A stretch of 64,000 bases of DNA from Bagarius yarrelli (GCA_005784505.1 VCAZ01000094.1:826501-890500), one strand, 5' to 3'; positions 20,706 to 31,925 are shown, counted from the first letter of the stretch. A program made the numbers and translations. Notes: generated by a model from the letters alone, not told the origin.

Positions 20706-21612
20706 TTATTGTTAGAAAAACTGTTAGAGACAGTGGTGAGACCAGCTCTGATGTATGGTTTAGAGACAGTGGTGAGACCAGCTATGATGTATGGTTTAGA
20801 GACAGTGGTGAGACCAGCTATGATGTATGGTTTAGAGACAGTGGTGAGACCATGTGAGACAGCTCTGATGTATGGTTTAAAGACAGTGGTGAGACAGCTA
20901 GATGATGTATGATGTTGGTTTAGGAGAGACAGTGGTGAGACCATTGAGACCAGCTATGATGTATGGTTTAAAGACAGTGGTGAGACCAGCTATGATGTAT
21001 GGTTTAGAGACAGTGGTGAGACCAGCTATGATGTATGGTTTAGAGACAGTGGTGAGACCAGCTCTGATGTATGGTTTAGAGACAGTGGTGAGACCAGCTC
21101 TGATGTATGGTTTAGAGACAGCGGTGAGACCAGCTATGATTGTATGGTAGAGTTAGAGAGACAGTGGTGAGACCAGCTCTGATGTATGGTTTAGAGACAG
21201 CGGCACTGAGGAAGAGACAGTTGGCAGAGCTGGAAGAAGCAAAGCTGAAGATGTTGAGGTTTTCTTTGGGAGTGACGAGGTTGGACAGGATTAGGGGTTC
21301 ATCATGGGGAGTTCATCAGGGGGACGGCTCATGCTAGATGTTTTGAGGAGAAAGTCAGGGAAGCCAGATTGAGATGGTTTGGACATGTACAGAGGAGGGA
21401 TAGTGACTATATTGGTAGGAGGATGTTAGAAATGAAGCTACCAGGCAGAAGGTAAAGAGGAAGATCAAAGAGGAGGTTTATGGATGCAATAAACAAGACA
21501 TGAAGTTAGTGCGTTTGAGTCAAGTGGATGTAGAGAATAGGGTTGGAGTGGAGACAGATGATTCGCTGTGGCGCCCCCTAAAAGGGAACAGCCAAAAAGG
21601 AGAAGAAGAACT
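20706..21612 (+). mobile_element. RTE-like LINE 3' end with internal minisatellite
   Basis: Downstream of 21190 the translation reads ALRKRQLAELEEAKLKMLRF then SLGVTRLDRIR, and in other frames RWFGHVQRRDS and GRRMLEMKLPGR, the C-terminal end of RTE-clade reverse transcriptase. The element ends with TGGCGCCCCCTAAAAGGGAA and CAGCCAAAAAGGAGAAGAAG, the usual 3' end of fish RTE copies. The frame is broken by stops and one-base shifts after 21290. The 5' end is lost. Confidence 0.88.
20726..21192 (+). repeat. 36-bp minisatellite inside the LINE RT frame, about 12 copies
   Basis: The unit GAGACAGTGGTGAGACCAGC + TATGATGTATGGTTTA translates as ETVVRPAMMYGL, the conserved RTE motif KTVVRPALMYGLET. About 12 copies occur; copies 4, 5, 6 and 11 contain small indels. 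36 is a multiple of 3, so most copies stay in the ancestral LINE frame. Confidence 0.95.
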
Positions 21613-22039
21613 CTGGATAATGGGGGGATCATGACGTGGGGATCATGTTGGTATTGTTGGTACCACTTTAAAAAAAAATTATAAAGTGTATTTAATTCAA
21701 ATCTAAAAATGTTATTGTGGTATAGAACAGCGCGGCCCAAGCTTTTCAGACCTTTTACACTGCAGTAAAAACTCTGTTAAGGTGCTTTCATTTCCTCTGT
21801 CAGTTTTTTTCAACTATAAAATGTTAACAGTGAAATATTTAACCTTCATGTTTAACATTGACTATTGAAATTCTGTTTATGAGGCACTTTTACACCTACT
21901 GTACCAGTGTGTTTAAATTATAGGGCATCAATTTCATCTTTATTACTGATATAACCTCAAATATATGGTTATGACTCTCAGAGAGGGCGAGAGAAAGTGA
22001 GAGAGAGTGAGAGAGAGAGAGAGAGAGACAGTTTAAGGC

Positions 22040-22760
22040 TTAATCTTTCCATTTTAATCAGAGCAAATCAATCAAGCCACACAATTAAAGATTACACTTC
22101 CAGTTAGCGCTTTGCAAGCCTGTCACTGTCATTTTAAACGATAGCGTAAACGGCCAAATCATCGACTCGTCTTATTCCCTTTACTCAATATGATAGCTTT
22201 GTAATGTAACAACTATAATTAAGTAACACACAATGCCTTGTTTTATCTTCCTGCCTGCTTGTAGCTGCTTTACTCCCTAAAATCATTGCAGTTAATCAAA
22301 CATATTAAACTATTGATTATCAATCCGAAAATTTAGCTGAGTCGCTCCAGCCATTAGAGTGTTGCAGAACAGCAGTTATTACATTGTCTGACCAACTATT
22401 ACGCGTGATTGAAATGTTTTCAGCTGCATCATCTACTTGCTAATCATCCTCATCAGGCGAGCAATCAGTAGGACCAGCCTTAGCCTCAACACACACATCG
22501 AGCAAATTCAAAGTGCATTAGCCCACCATCTATCAGCCTAATTAATGCAACAGACTCGTACCGTGACAGCAAGGTTATTTCATGTCAGTAAATTCAGCTT
22601 CAAAGGCATTACAGTAATCGGAGGCTAGATTTCATTAGGTTTGAATAATAGTGCTAATGACTCGGAACAGAACGTTTAATCCACTTATGATGTAGGCCGT
22701 CTGATAGATGATCATGCTCGATGAGCAGGCTTGTAAATCATCACCCGGAGACGCTTGAAC
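22040..22760. promoter_or_regulatory. Low-repeat block, candidate conserved non-coding element
   Basis: About 700 bp with no SINE or simple repeat except a short G-run at 22760. Rich in TAAT/ATTA homeodomain cores (CCTAATTAATGCAAC, GATTATCAATCCG, GTTTAATCCACTTATG), with balanced composition and no open frame. Developmental-gene deserts often carry such elements. Inference only. Confidence 0.35.
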
Positions 22761-22879
22761 GGGGGGGGGGGACTTATAAGCGGACTTAAGGTTCCAGTAT
22801 AACTCAACAGGATTAATAAAATAAGTGGATGTTTTTTCACCAGGAATATATCATCTGACTTTAAAATACTTTTGTAAGA

Positions 22880-23405
22880 AAAGGGTTTACATTCCCAGGA
22901 TCACCAAGCTGCCACTTCTGGGCCCTTGGACCAGGTCCTTAACCCTTAACTGTTCAGTTTTATAAATTAGATAATTGGCTTTGGATTAAGACATTTGAAG
23001 AAATGCTGTAAATTTGCTGGGTCAAGATTAAGACAAAATGGAAAGAATAGTGGTAAGGTGGTAGCTCAATGGTTAAGGTGTTGGACTGCCAAGTGGAAGA
23101 GTACTACCAAGTCACCACTGCTGGGCCCCTAAGCAAGACCCTTAACCCTAACTGCTCAATTTTATAAATGAGATCATTTGTTTTGGATAAAGACGTATGA
23201 AGAAATGTTGTAAATGTGCTGGTCAAGCTTAAGGCTAAGGTGGTAGCTCAGTGGTTAAGGTGTTGGACTGCTAACTGGAAGATTATGGGTTTGATTCCCA
23301 GTATTATCAAGTCACCACTGCTGGGCCCCTGAGCAAGGACCCCCAATTGTTCAGTTGTATAATAAAAGTAAATTGCTTTGGATATAAGCGTTTGCAAATG
23401 TAAAC
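22880..23405 (+). mobile_element. Three family-A SINE copies in tandem
   Basis: Copies at about 22880-23010, 23050-23215 and 23233-23405. The first two share the altered tail GAAGAAATG(C/T)TGTAAAT and the flank GCTGG(G)TCAAG(A/C)TTAAG, and the second and third share GGTAAGGTGGTAGCTCA-like heads. This suggests local duplication of a SINE plus flank, not three insertions. Confidence 0.85.
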
Positions 23406-23820
23406 GCTTGTAGGGGCTTTCTTGGTCTTGGTAATTACCTTTACTTTAAATTTGACGTACAGTATCAATCACGTAAAAATATCAACATGGCAGATGTTAT
23501 ATGTCTGAATTTCATTCATACTACCCGTAACCACACTATATAGAACATACTTTTTTAAACAAATGCACCAACTAACGTGGCAAAGACATAACTGAAGATA
23601 TGTCTTTAGAAAATGGGCATGGTTGCCCTCTGGTGGCAGAGAGAGAGAAATCATTAGAAAAGACCCTGATGCTGGAAATGATTAAAGGTATAAGGAGAGA
23701 GAAAGGCAGAGGACAAGTGGGTTGGATAGTGTCCAACTCATGGGTTTATGACTTATGGAGACAATGGCTTTAAACAACAAATTTACTTCAATTTACATGT
23801 ACACTGTAAAGCATGTATGT

Positions 23821-23894
23821 TCTCCTTGACCAAGAATAGAACCCAGACTGCGGTGGTATGAGCAAGGGATACTCGACCACTGGACCACCAGGAA
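23821..23894 (-). pseudogene. tRNA-Glu(CTC)-like pseudogene
   Basis: The minus strand reads TCCTGGTGGTCCAGTGGTCG ... TTGCTCATACC ... CTGGGTTCTATTCTTGGTCA, closely following vertebrate tRNA-Glu (TCCCTGGTGGTCTAGTGGTTAG head; GGGTTCGATTCCCGGTCA end). A CTC anticodon is at the expected place. Mismatches in the D and T arms and acceptor stem argue against function. It could also be the head of a tRNA-Glu-derived SINE. Confidence 0.7.
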
Positions 23895-23948
23895 CAAATC
23901 CCAAAATAATGTTTTTAGCCGATGTTATGGCACATAATGGCATCTAGG

Positions 23949-23990
23949 GAAGGGTTAGGTAAGGGTAGGAAAGGGTTAGGGTTAGGGTTG
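23949..23990 (+). repeat. Short interstitial telomere-like TTAGGG stretch
   Basis: AAGGGTTAGGTAAGGGTAGG then AAAGGGTTAGGGTTAGGGTT: two to three perfect TTAGGG units plus degenerate ones. Confidence 0.8.
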
Positions 23991-24189
23991 TTTAATTTTA
24001 GTGTCCCTTAGGTTTTTTTTTGCATGGCATTTGTGTTAAGTCTAAAAAACCCGTCCTTTCTTAGGGTCCATTCTCAGGCCAAAATATCCACTTCAATTCC
24101 TTTGATAAGTTTCGCTAAGTTAACAAGTGTTTGTTATTAAATCTTTTCCTGTATCTCACTTTCTGATAAATTTCCTTTTCCGTTCCATT

Positions 24190-24600
24190 TTCTGTTTGAA
24201 TGGAAATCGTAGCAAATGTGCCTAAAAACAGCAGCATAGAAAGCTTCCTCTGATCCTCCTAACTCTAATAGAAGGAGACACTCTGTTCAAACATAATGTC
24301 CAGCCACAGCTGGTTAAACACAAGCGCTGTGTAACTGGCGAGAATCCAGCACACACTCAAATTATCTCCCGGCTTCGAAAGTGGGAGGAATCACGACATA
24401 GACAATAACCTGCAGCACTGCACAGAGCCTCCGCAGAGCTTCACCCCATGCTGGGCTCCTAATTATTAATAACTGTTCCTGCACGCTGCGTAGGAATCTC
24501 TAATGGCTCTAATGGACAAAGCAGGACAATTTATTTTCTTGCCAGATGTGAGTTTAATTGTTAGAAAGTTCTGTAGTCACTTTCTGAGACATCTGATAAT
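24190..24600. promoter_or_regulatory. Low-repeat block, candidate conserved non-coding element
   Basis: Repeat-free, balanced composition, with TCCTAATTATTAATAACTG and CTCTAATGGCTCTAATGGAC motifs and an E-box CAGCTG at 24306-24311. No open frame. Function inferred only. Confidence 0.3.
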
Positions 24601-24731
24601 GTAATATACAATATTTTGTTGAATTCATGACAATATTTTTATATTGATGAGCTCTAAATTTAGGTTATAAACTTTTATAAATTTTATTTATTAGAAATTA
24701 AAAATGGAAATTTCACCTGTGTACCAAAGAG

Positions 24732-24866
24732 GTTCATTCATTCATTCATTCATCTTCTATACCCGCTTATTCCCTAATTCGGGGTCACAGGGATCTGCTG
24801 GAGTCTGTTTCATCCGTCTTTAAAAGGGTACACCTTGGACAGGTTGCCAGTCTATCACAGGGCCCA
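24732..24866 (-). mobile_element. tRNA-derived SINE, family B (3' part)
   Basis: (ATTC)n tail, TATACCCGCTTATTCCCTAA, GGGGTCACAGGGATCTGCTG and ACAGGTTGCCAGTCTATCAC on the plus strand. Confidence 0.88.
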
Positions 24867-25320
24867 GAGGAGGTTATTGTCTTATATGAATATAAACATT
24901 CATGATATAAATTTTTTTTAACTCTGGTCCTGTACAGAGTCCTGATTCGGACTGAACTTCTTTAAACTGAACACCTTTAGGATGAACTGGAACACCAACC
25001 CGAACCTCAGACTTCCTCAACATCAGTGTCGGATCTCACTAATACTATTGCAGCTGAATGAACAAATCTCTACAGTCATCAAATCTCTGAAGTGCTCAAC
25101 AATCTGGTGGAAAACTGTTTCAGAGGTGTTTACAGGAGTAAGATTAAGTCTACAACTTATATGAAAGTGATGATCAGGTGTTCCAGTCCTCTTGTCCATT
25201 GAATGTATATTTTATTGTTATTTATTTTATAAGTCCTACCCCTTATTCCTAGCCTGTGCTTGACCTATTTGTGCATGAAGTATGAGATTTACAATGTTGA
25301 CCAAGGACATGGTTTAGATC

Positions 25321-25509
25321 ATGTCCAACGTCGGTCCTGGAGGGTCGGGGTGTCCTGCAGAGTTTAGCTCCAACCCTAATTAAACACACCTGAACCAACT
25401 AATCAAGGTGTTGCTAGGTACACTTGAAACTTACAGGTAGGAGTGTTGAGGCAAGTTGGAGGCAGGCCACCGCCCCTCCAGGACCAAACTTGGACACCCT
25501 TGGTTTAGA
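25321..25509. mobile_element. Short non-autonomous DNA transposon with inverted ends
   Basis: The left end GTCCAACGTCGGTCCTGGAG and right end (reverse complement) GTCCAAGTTTGGTCCTGGAG are inverted repeats. The middle carries AGAGTTTAGCTCCAACCCTA and CACACCTGAACCAACTAATC, a repeat very common in cyprinid, characin and catfish genomes. Probably a hAT-type MITE; the superfamily is from memory. Confidence 0.75.
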
Positions 25510-26218
25510 TACATGGCGCAACTGCCCTCCTTCTTTGAGATAACGCAAACCAGTGTGAGTTCTCCTTGATTGGCCCACAGACTAGCTACAGACCAGCCCT
25601 TTATTTCTCCTAAACTTTAATGTAACAGTTTTGGTGTCAGAGGTGGAATACTTTTAGGCGATATCCACGTAAACTACCGATTATTAAAAACAACATTCAC
25701 ACAGCAACAAGCTCTACAGCGGCGTTTGTGATAAAGGTTAAAGCAATCAGTTCACATTAATATAGATTGTAAATCATATTCCATCTGAACAGCATTTGCG
25801 GACCAAAGTGTTGATCATTTTCAAGGTTTTCCAGTGTTTTTTTCTCTCTCAGCTGAAAGGGAAGCCTTAAATAAAAGAATGAATGAAGCGTATGATATTG
25901 AGCACAGTTTCAGTGGAGTAACGATTTTCAAAGGTGGAGTTCAAATAGCGAATAATTTCCTTATAGCACACAGTGTTATGTAATTTCCAGTTCTACTGTG
26001 GTGTTGCAGTGTTAAACCAGGTAAATATAATATCATATCAAATCTGTATGATTTGTAAGATAAGGTTTCGATGAAAATGCAGTTTTTTATTAACAAAACA
26101 TAACAAATCAACAAACATGGAAAACACAAAACTAATCTAACATAAGGTTATGTTATGTCCCAGTCCATCCTCGAAGCTCCTGGAACTCAAGGACCAGAAA
26201 AACTGGTCACTGGTACCT

Positions 26219-26533
26219 TGGGGGTCATGGGGATCTGCTGGAGTCTACACCAGCCGACTCTGAAAAGGCAGGTGGGGGACACCCTGGACAGGTTGCCAGT
26301 CCATCACAGGGCCACACACACACTCACACTCACTTTGATGGGCAATTTAGAATCACCAATCAATATACCATGCATGTTTTTGGACTGTAGGAGGAAACCG
26401 GAGAACCCTGAGTAAACCCACACAAACACAGGGATAACATTTAAACTCCATACAGAAAGACACCTGCCCAGGAATCAAACCTGGGACTAATTACTAAGCT
26501 AACCAGCTAACGAACTAAACACTAAGCCTGCAC
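26219..26533 (-). mobile_element. tRNA-derived SINE, family B (near full length)
   Basis: Contains CTGGACAGGTTGCCAGTCCA, GGGCAATTTAGAATCACCAA, GTTTTTGGACTGTAGGAGGA and, at the head end, GGAATCAAACCTGGGAC (reverse B box). The tRNA-like head is decayed. Confidence 0.9.
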
Positions 26534-26639
26534 TAAAAGTTAGTGTTAGTATATCAGATCCAGATTTGCCTCATAACATGCAGTTAAAATCTAGAAATCT
26601 CCCTCATTCCTCTTTTCCTTGTCACTTCATTCCTGCGAT

Positions 26640-26642
<3 letters not shown>

Positions 26643-26672
<30 letters not shown>
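26643..26672. repeat. (GT)n microsatellite
   Basis: About 15 GT dinucleotides. Confidence 0.97.
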
Positions 26673-26674
<2 letters not shown>

Positions 26675-27661
26675 CAGGCCACAGTAAATCATACTTATTT
26701 AATAGTACCAGCATTAAAACTTGCAGCTGTCTGCTGCTTATGGCATGTTTCATTCCAACGATTGTTCCCTGTAGCGGTGCCGCGTTGCGCCTTTCTGTAT
26801 AAAATGACAGATTGAAAAGTAAAAAAAAAACCTGAGCTGGTGATTTATAGCTGTGTTTGACACACTGATGTGTAACTCACTCAACTCAAATGCTTTTTCC
26901 AGAACAGCAGGTGAGATGAAAAATTGTTCTAATCACTAAAGACGACAAATCATTTCTGATGTTTCGATGTAATGGAATGCAGACATGGCGTTGGATTTAA
27001 TCTCTGTGCAGTCAATGGTTTGATTATGGGTGGAGAAACATAGCATAAAGATAATAATGATGGTGGAAGGAGTTGAAAGCATACTGACAATAATAAAAGT
27101 CTTCAACTTACTGAAATAAACACCACCTTCATCAGAATCTAAAGAAAGCTAGTTTAGTAAAGAAAAAAGCTAGCTTAGTAAAGAAATTCATTAGCTTGCT
27201 AACTAGATGCTTTAATGTTAGCTACACATTAAGCAGATTAGCTGATACATGAAAAACTAGCTAGCTGATTTCCCTAGCTAGATAGCTACCTTGTTTTTAG
27301 TTACCTAGTAAGCTAGCTATCTTACAGTTCTAGGTAATTTTTGGAGCAATTTTATCTCTTTAGCTACAGACTAAGCTAGTAAACTCATCTTTCTGTCTAT
27401 GGAGTGTTTTTAGCTACATCACGTTTTGGTCAGTCACTTGGAGGTGCGGCCATATTGGAGATACTCAGATGTGGATAATAGCATGGATTGCAAGTTTAAT
27501 GTACTATAGAAGACAATGTTCTACTAATTTATCAAGGTTAAATTTATCTTGTCAAACAGTGTAAGAATGATAGACAAGACAAAAAACGCATTTACACTCC
27601 AGGTCTTAATGCTTAATTCCGACTTGGTGACTATATCTGATATCTGACTATATCTGATTTT

Positions 27662-27925
27662 TTTGGTTAACGTGCTGCATTGTTAATCTGAAGACCAGGA
27701 AGACTTGGGTTAAAGTCCCACCACCGCCAGTCTAAGATGTTGATCCAAAGACCAGAAAGACCAGCCAGCCACTGTTGGATCCTTAAGACCCTTAACCCTT
27801 CCTGCGCCAGGGGCGCTATATCATACCTGACCCTGCGCTCTGACCCCCAACTTACTAAGATGGGATATGCAAAGAAACAAATTTCACTGTGCTGTAAAAA
27901 GTATATGTGACCAAATAAAGGCATT
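27662..27925 (+). mobile_element. Interspersed repeat, family C (with 3' AATAAAG end)
   Basis: Motifs GACTTGGGTTAAAGTCCCA, CCTGACCCTGCGCTCTGACC, AACTTACTAAGATGGGATAT and a 3' end TGTGACCAAATAAAGGC. The ending suggests a retroposon with an internal polyadenylation-like signal. Confidence 0.7.
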
Positions 27926-28321
27926 TACATCATTAAGGATTTCTTTAAAAAGCACAAAAATCTCTTCTCGTCTCGTTCTCGTTTATTCATTCATTTAGTC
28001 GTAGTCATTTATTCATAACTGCAGTGTTTAGTATAAAAATGATTACACCAAAATAACCTTCCATGCTTATTAAGGAAAACACTTTGAGAAAAGTCGGCCA
28101 CATTTCTGAGCACAAATGTGTAATAGCTTGTTTTGTCCTGCAAAGGGTATAATGGCAAAACAGCAGGAACTGAGAAGTGCAATCTCATTAAATAGCTCAG
28201 AAAAACCGAGCCTCAAGCTGGATTAATGGTCACAAAGGAGAAGTGGGAGAACCTCAGAACGTATGATAAGCTTTAATACTGTGTACAACTCAGGAATGTC
28301 TGGAAGTAACTGACTGAAATA

Positions 28322-28472
28322 AGCCTGGTGCTCAAAGTGTTGGACTGATACCAGAATGACCATGCTTCAATTTCCAGCACCACCAAGCCACCACCGGGGC
28401 CCCTGAACGAGACCCTCAACCCTCAGTTGCTTAGTTATATAAAAGAGAGAAATGTAAAGTGCCAAATGTAAA
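28322..28472 (+). mobile_element. tRNA-derived SINE, family A
   Basis: GTTGGACTGATACCAGAATG, TTTCCAGCACCACCAAGCCA, GGCCCCTGAACGAGACCCTC and AAAGTGCCAAATGTAAA. Confidence 0.85.
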
Positions 28473-28499
28473 TTTTATCATTGGCAAACATTACATTAC

Positions 28500-28665
28500 A
28501 GTTTTTGTATCCTCCAGCTTAGGATGTTAGAGTCAGCCATAATGCAGCAGCCCTGAAGGAGAGATGATACAAGGTCTTGCTTTTTGGATTCAGCAGTGGC
28601 AGCTTGGTGGTCCTTTGTCTTGAACCCAGATCTTCTAATCCACTGCCACTGCCAAATGACCTATT
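28500..28665 (-). mobile_element. Interspersed repeat, family C-like (degraded)
   Basis: GCAGTGGCAGCTTGGTGGTC and TTGAACCCAGATCTTCTAAT fit family C. The left part (AGTCAGCCATAATGCAGCAG) recurs in altered form near 56932-56960. Confidence 0.5.
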
Positions 28666-28812
28666 ATATTATTAAAGATTATTCCATCGAATACAAATAA
28701 AAATTTATTTTATATTTTTCTTTGCTTTTCTGTGCTCAGGCTAGGAAAAGAAGTGTGAGAAAGATGTTTAGATTCTTTCTGCATGGTGTGAGGCAAACCT
28801 AATTTTTAGTCC

Positions 28813-29146
28813 GAGCAGCACGCTGGCTTAGTGGTTAGCACTGTTGCCTCACAGCAAGAAGGTCCCAGGTTCTATTCCTCTTTCTGTGTGGAGTTTGTAT
28901 GTTCTCCCCGTGCTTGCATGGGTTTTCTCCGAGTTCCCGGTTTCCTCCTACAGTCCAAAAACATGTATGTTAGATTGATTGGTGATTCTAAATTGCCCAA
29001 AGGAGTGAGTGTTAGTGTGTGTGGCCCTGTGATGGACTGGTGACCTGCCCTTCGCCCCTTCAGAGACTGCTGGGATAGACTCCCGCAGATCCCCGTGACC
29101 CCGAATTAGAGAATAAAAGGGTATAGAAGATGAAAGAATAAATGGA
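28813..29146 (+). mobile_element. tRNA-derived SINE, family B (full length)
   Basis: Most complete copy: A-box-like GGCTTAGTGGTTAGCACTG, B-box-like GGTTCTATTCC, body with GTGTGGAGTTTGTATGTTCT, CAGTCCAAAAACATGTATGT, GGCCCTGTGATGGACTGGTG, and 3' GGGATAGACTCCCGCAGATC ending in GAAAGAATAAATGG. It defines the family in this window. Confidence 0.93.
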
Positions 29147-29725
29147 TTTTGGCATGCTTGTTAGCTTGGATAAAAATGTCAGCCAAATAAGCAACTATTT
29201 TGCCAAAACCCAAACCGCTTTGACAGACGCTTCTGAATGAGAGCTTTTGGTTGCTGTTCTGCGTGAACAATATCCTTCAGTTTACTGAGCATACGTGTCA
29301 GGTTTTTTAGGATTTCCAGCTGACTCATGGCGTCCCCTTCAATCCAGATTTTACTGGCTTGAGAAGGTCAAATTCACTTAGAGAAAATAGACATGGGTGT
29401 GAATAAGGCTGTTGTGTAGCAGCCGGTGCGAGGCGATTACGCCACTGTCCTTCAGCAAACGCTACGCTTACGTGCACAGCCAGGAAACTCCGTCAGAGCA
29501 GGGATACACTCCATAATACAGCCCATTGTCGAGGAAGCCAAATATACAGTAGGCTGAGTCTGTGGGCCAAACGACCATCTGTGGGTGTGTGTGGCATCGA
29601 GAGCCCTGAAACGACTGGCACCAGATAGAAAAATGAAAGATTTATTTTATCCAGCTGCGGAAGAGGGAATGATTTGAAACACCAGGGAATTTTAATAAGT
29701 TAATAAGCTGTCAAACTCTATTGTT

Positions 29726-29734
29726 ATCTATCTA

Positions 29735-29769
<35 letters not shown>

Positions 29770-30300
29770 GTCTGTCTCCCTGTATATCTATCTACCTATC
29801 TGTCTGTCAGCCAGTCTGTCTGTCTATCTACTTGTCTGTCTGCCTGTCTTTTGCCCTGTCTGTCTGCCTCAATATCTACTTGTCTGTTTTACAGTTCATG
29901 ATCAGAAGGTCATGGGGTTTAATTCCCAGCACCAGCAATCTGCCACTGTTGGGCTCCTGTGCAAGGCCCCTAACTCTCATCTGCTCAGTTAAATAAATGA
30001 GATGAATGTATATGTGCAAATTGCAAAAATGTTAATGTATTAGTCTCTGTCTGTCCGCCTGTCAATCAATCAATTTCTGTCTGTTTCTGTTTATCTTTCT
30101 ACAACCAATCAATTAATCAATAAATAAATTAATCGATCAATAGCTATCAATCTATCTGTCTTCCTATCTGTGTATTAATCAGTTAATGTATGTCTGTCTG
30201 TCTATTAATCAATCAATCAATTTTTGTCTGTTTCTGTCTGCCTGCTTGTCAATTAATCAATCAATCAATCAATCAATCAGTCAATCAATCAAATTAAGAT
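29726..30300 (+). repeat. TCTG/TCTA and CAAT tetranucleotide repeats flanking a SINE
   Basis: Mixed (TCTG)n/(TCTA)n at 29726-29890 and 30040-30250, with (CAAT)n at 30060-30290. A family-A SINE copy (about 29895-30020, GGGGTTTAATTCCCAGCACC and GCCACTGTTGGGCTCCTGTG) sits between them, so it probably inserted into the array. Confidence 0.85.
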
Positions 30301-30577
30301 GAAACGTTTAAAAGTCTTTTTATTTATTCTTGAAAAATATATGGACAAAAATAAGTCAAGAAAAAGAAAGACGGAAGATCAGAAATGACGAATGGTGTAA
30401 TATTCTAACGCATTAAATCAGCTGTGTGTCCCGTCCTGTCCTCTTCTGCTTTATTTTTCAGACTTTCCTAAATCTCCACATTAACTAAGAACTTCCTGTT
30501 CTATAAATGTTCATGTCTCCTGAGCGGATAAATGTTTCTGTTCACTCGGTTAGGTTTCTCCACTGAGACCTAAACCC

Positions 30578-30913
30578 AAGGTGTGTGTGTGTGTGTGTGT
30601 GTGCTGTTCTCCTGCAGCGGTTCAGCACAATGAAATTAATTCTCACCCCAGCGTCTCCGATCCACTCCACTTCACATTTATAAATATTTCATACAATCTG
30701 TGGCACCGTCACCCCCCCCCCCATGCACCCATGAGGGTCTCTTTTTCTGTCTTTCTCTCAATCTCTCTCTCTCTCTCTCGCCCCCTCTCTTTCTCTCTCT
30801 TTCCCTCTCTCTCTTTTTTTTCTCTCTCTCTCTCTCTCTCTCCCCCCCTCTTTCTCTCTCTTTCCCTCTCTCTTTTTTCCTCTCTCTCTCTTTTTCTCTC
30901 TCTCTCTTTTTCC

Positions 30914-30953
<40 letters not shown>

Positions 30954-31095
30954 TTTCTCTCTCCTCTCTCTCTCTTTTTTTTCTTCTTCTCTCTCTCTCT
31001 TACATTTCTCTTTCTCTCTTCTCTCTCTCTCTCTCTCCCCCCTCTTTCTCTCCTCTCCCTCTCTCCTCTCGCCCTCTCTCTCTCTCTCCTCTTTC

Positions 31096-31129
<34 letters not shown>

Positions 31130-31145
31130 CCCCCCCCCCTCCTTC
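30578..31145 (+). repeat. (GT)n then ~400-bp polypyrimidine (CT)n tract
   Basis: (GT)n at 30581-30603; C-run at 30713-30721; from 30742 to 31145 almost every base of the plus strand is C or T. Open frames of 178 and 241 codons here are Ser/Leu/Phe artefacts. Confidence 0.97.
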
Positions 31146-31522
31146 TTTTTTTCAGGTTATTTTTTTCTCTTATCCAACGTCTTCCTTTTATTCTGTTGTT
31201 CTCCCATTCAGTACAGTTAAATTCCAGTCAGAATGATTTTATTATTATTGTGACTGTGTGCTCAGCGATGCATCACAAATTCTTTAGTTTACGTAAATGT
31301 GATTAAACTAATTTAAGATATGAATTTATATTAAAAAAAAATAAGATCTTAGATTTTTTACCTCTAAAACTGCAGTCGAATTCTTTCTCTTTTGGGTCAA
31401 AATCTAAACTCTTGTTAAAATAAGATGACATGAAATATAATAAAAAACTAATATTAAATACTGTTTCATCATCGTAACTAATCAAAAACTATAACATCGC
31501 CTTAATGTGATAAAACTCACCA

Positions 31523-31925
31523 TTCATTCATTCATTCATTCATCCATCCATCGTTCATTCATTCATTCATTCATTCATCTGCTGTTTAATTAGTTTTTTG
31601 ATCCACCATTTATTTATTTGTTTATTTATTAATTCATCTATCTATTCATATATTTATTAATTTATTCATTCTTCATACAATTATCCATGGATGCATCTTT
31701 TTTGTTTTTATTTGTTTTTCATCTGTCCATCCCTCTAATCATTCATCCATCCATCCATCCACCCAGCCATCTATTAATTTCTCCATTCAGTAATTTATTT
31801 ATCAATGGATTTATTGATTTATTCATCCAACCATCCAACAACTATTCAACTATTTTTATATATCCTTCCATCCATCCATCCATCCATCCATCCATCCATC
31901 CATCCATCCATCCATCCATCCACTA
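31523..31925 (+). repeat. ATTC / ATTT / ATCC tetranucleotide block
   Basis: (ATTC)n at 31523-31580, degenerate ATTT/ATTC to 31860 and (CATC)n at about 31866-31922. Ends CTATGCATCCATTTATCTAT, a phrase repeated at the end of the larger array near 33818-33837. Confidence 0.95.

Noticed and set aside
20709..21337. A repetitive host protein with ETVVRPAMMYGL repeats
   Set aside because: The repeat peptide is an RTE reverse-transcriptase motif and the frame leads into LINE 3' sequence with stops.
30581..31306. 178-241-codon Ser/Leu/Phe open frames
   Set aside because: Polypyrimidine (CT)n tract; same for 50378-50875, 59217-60127, 48470-48817 and 49168-49839.
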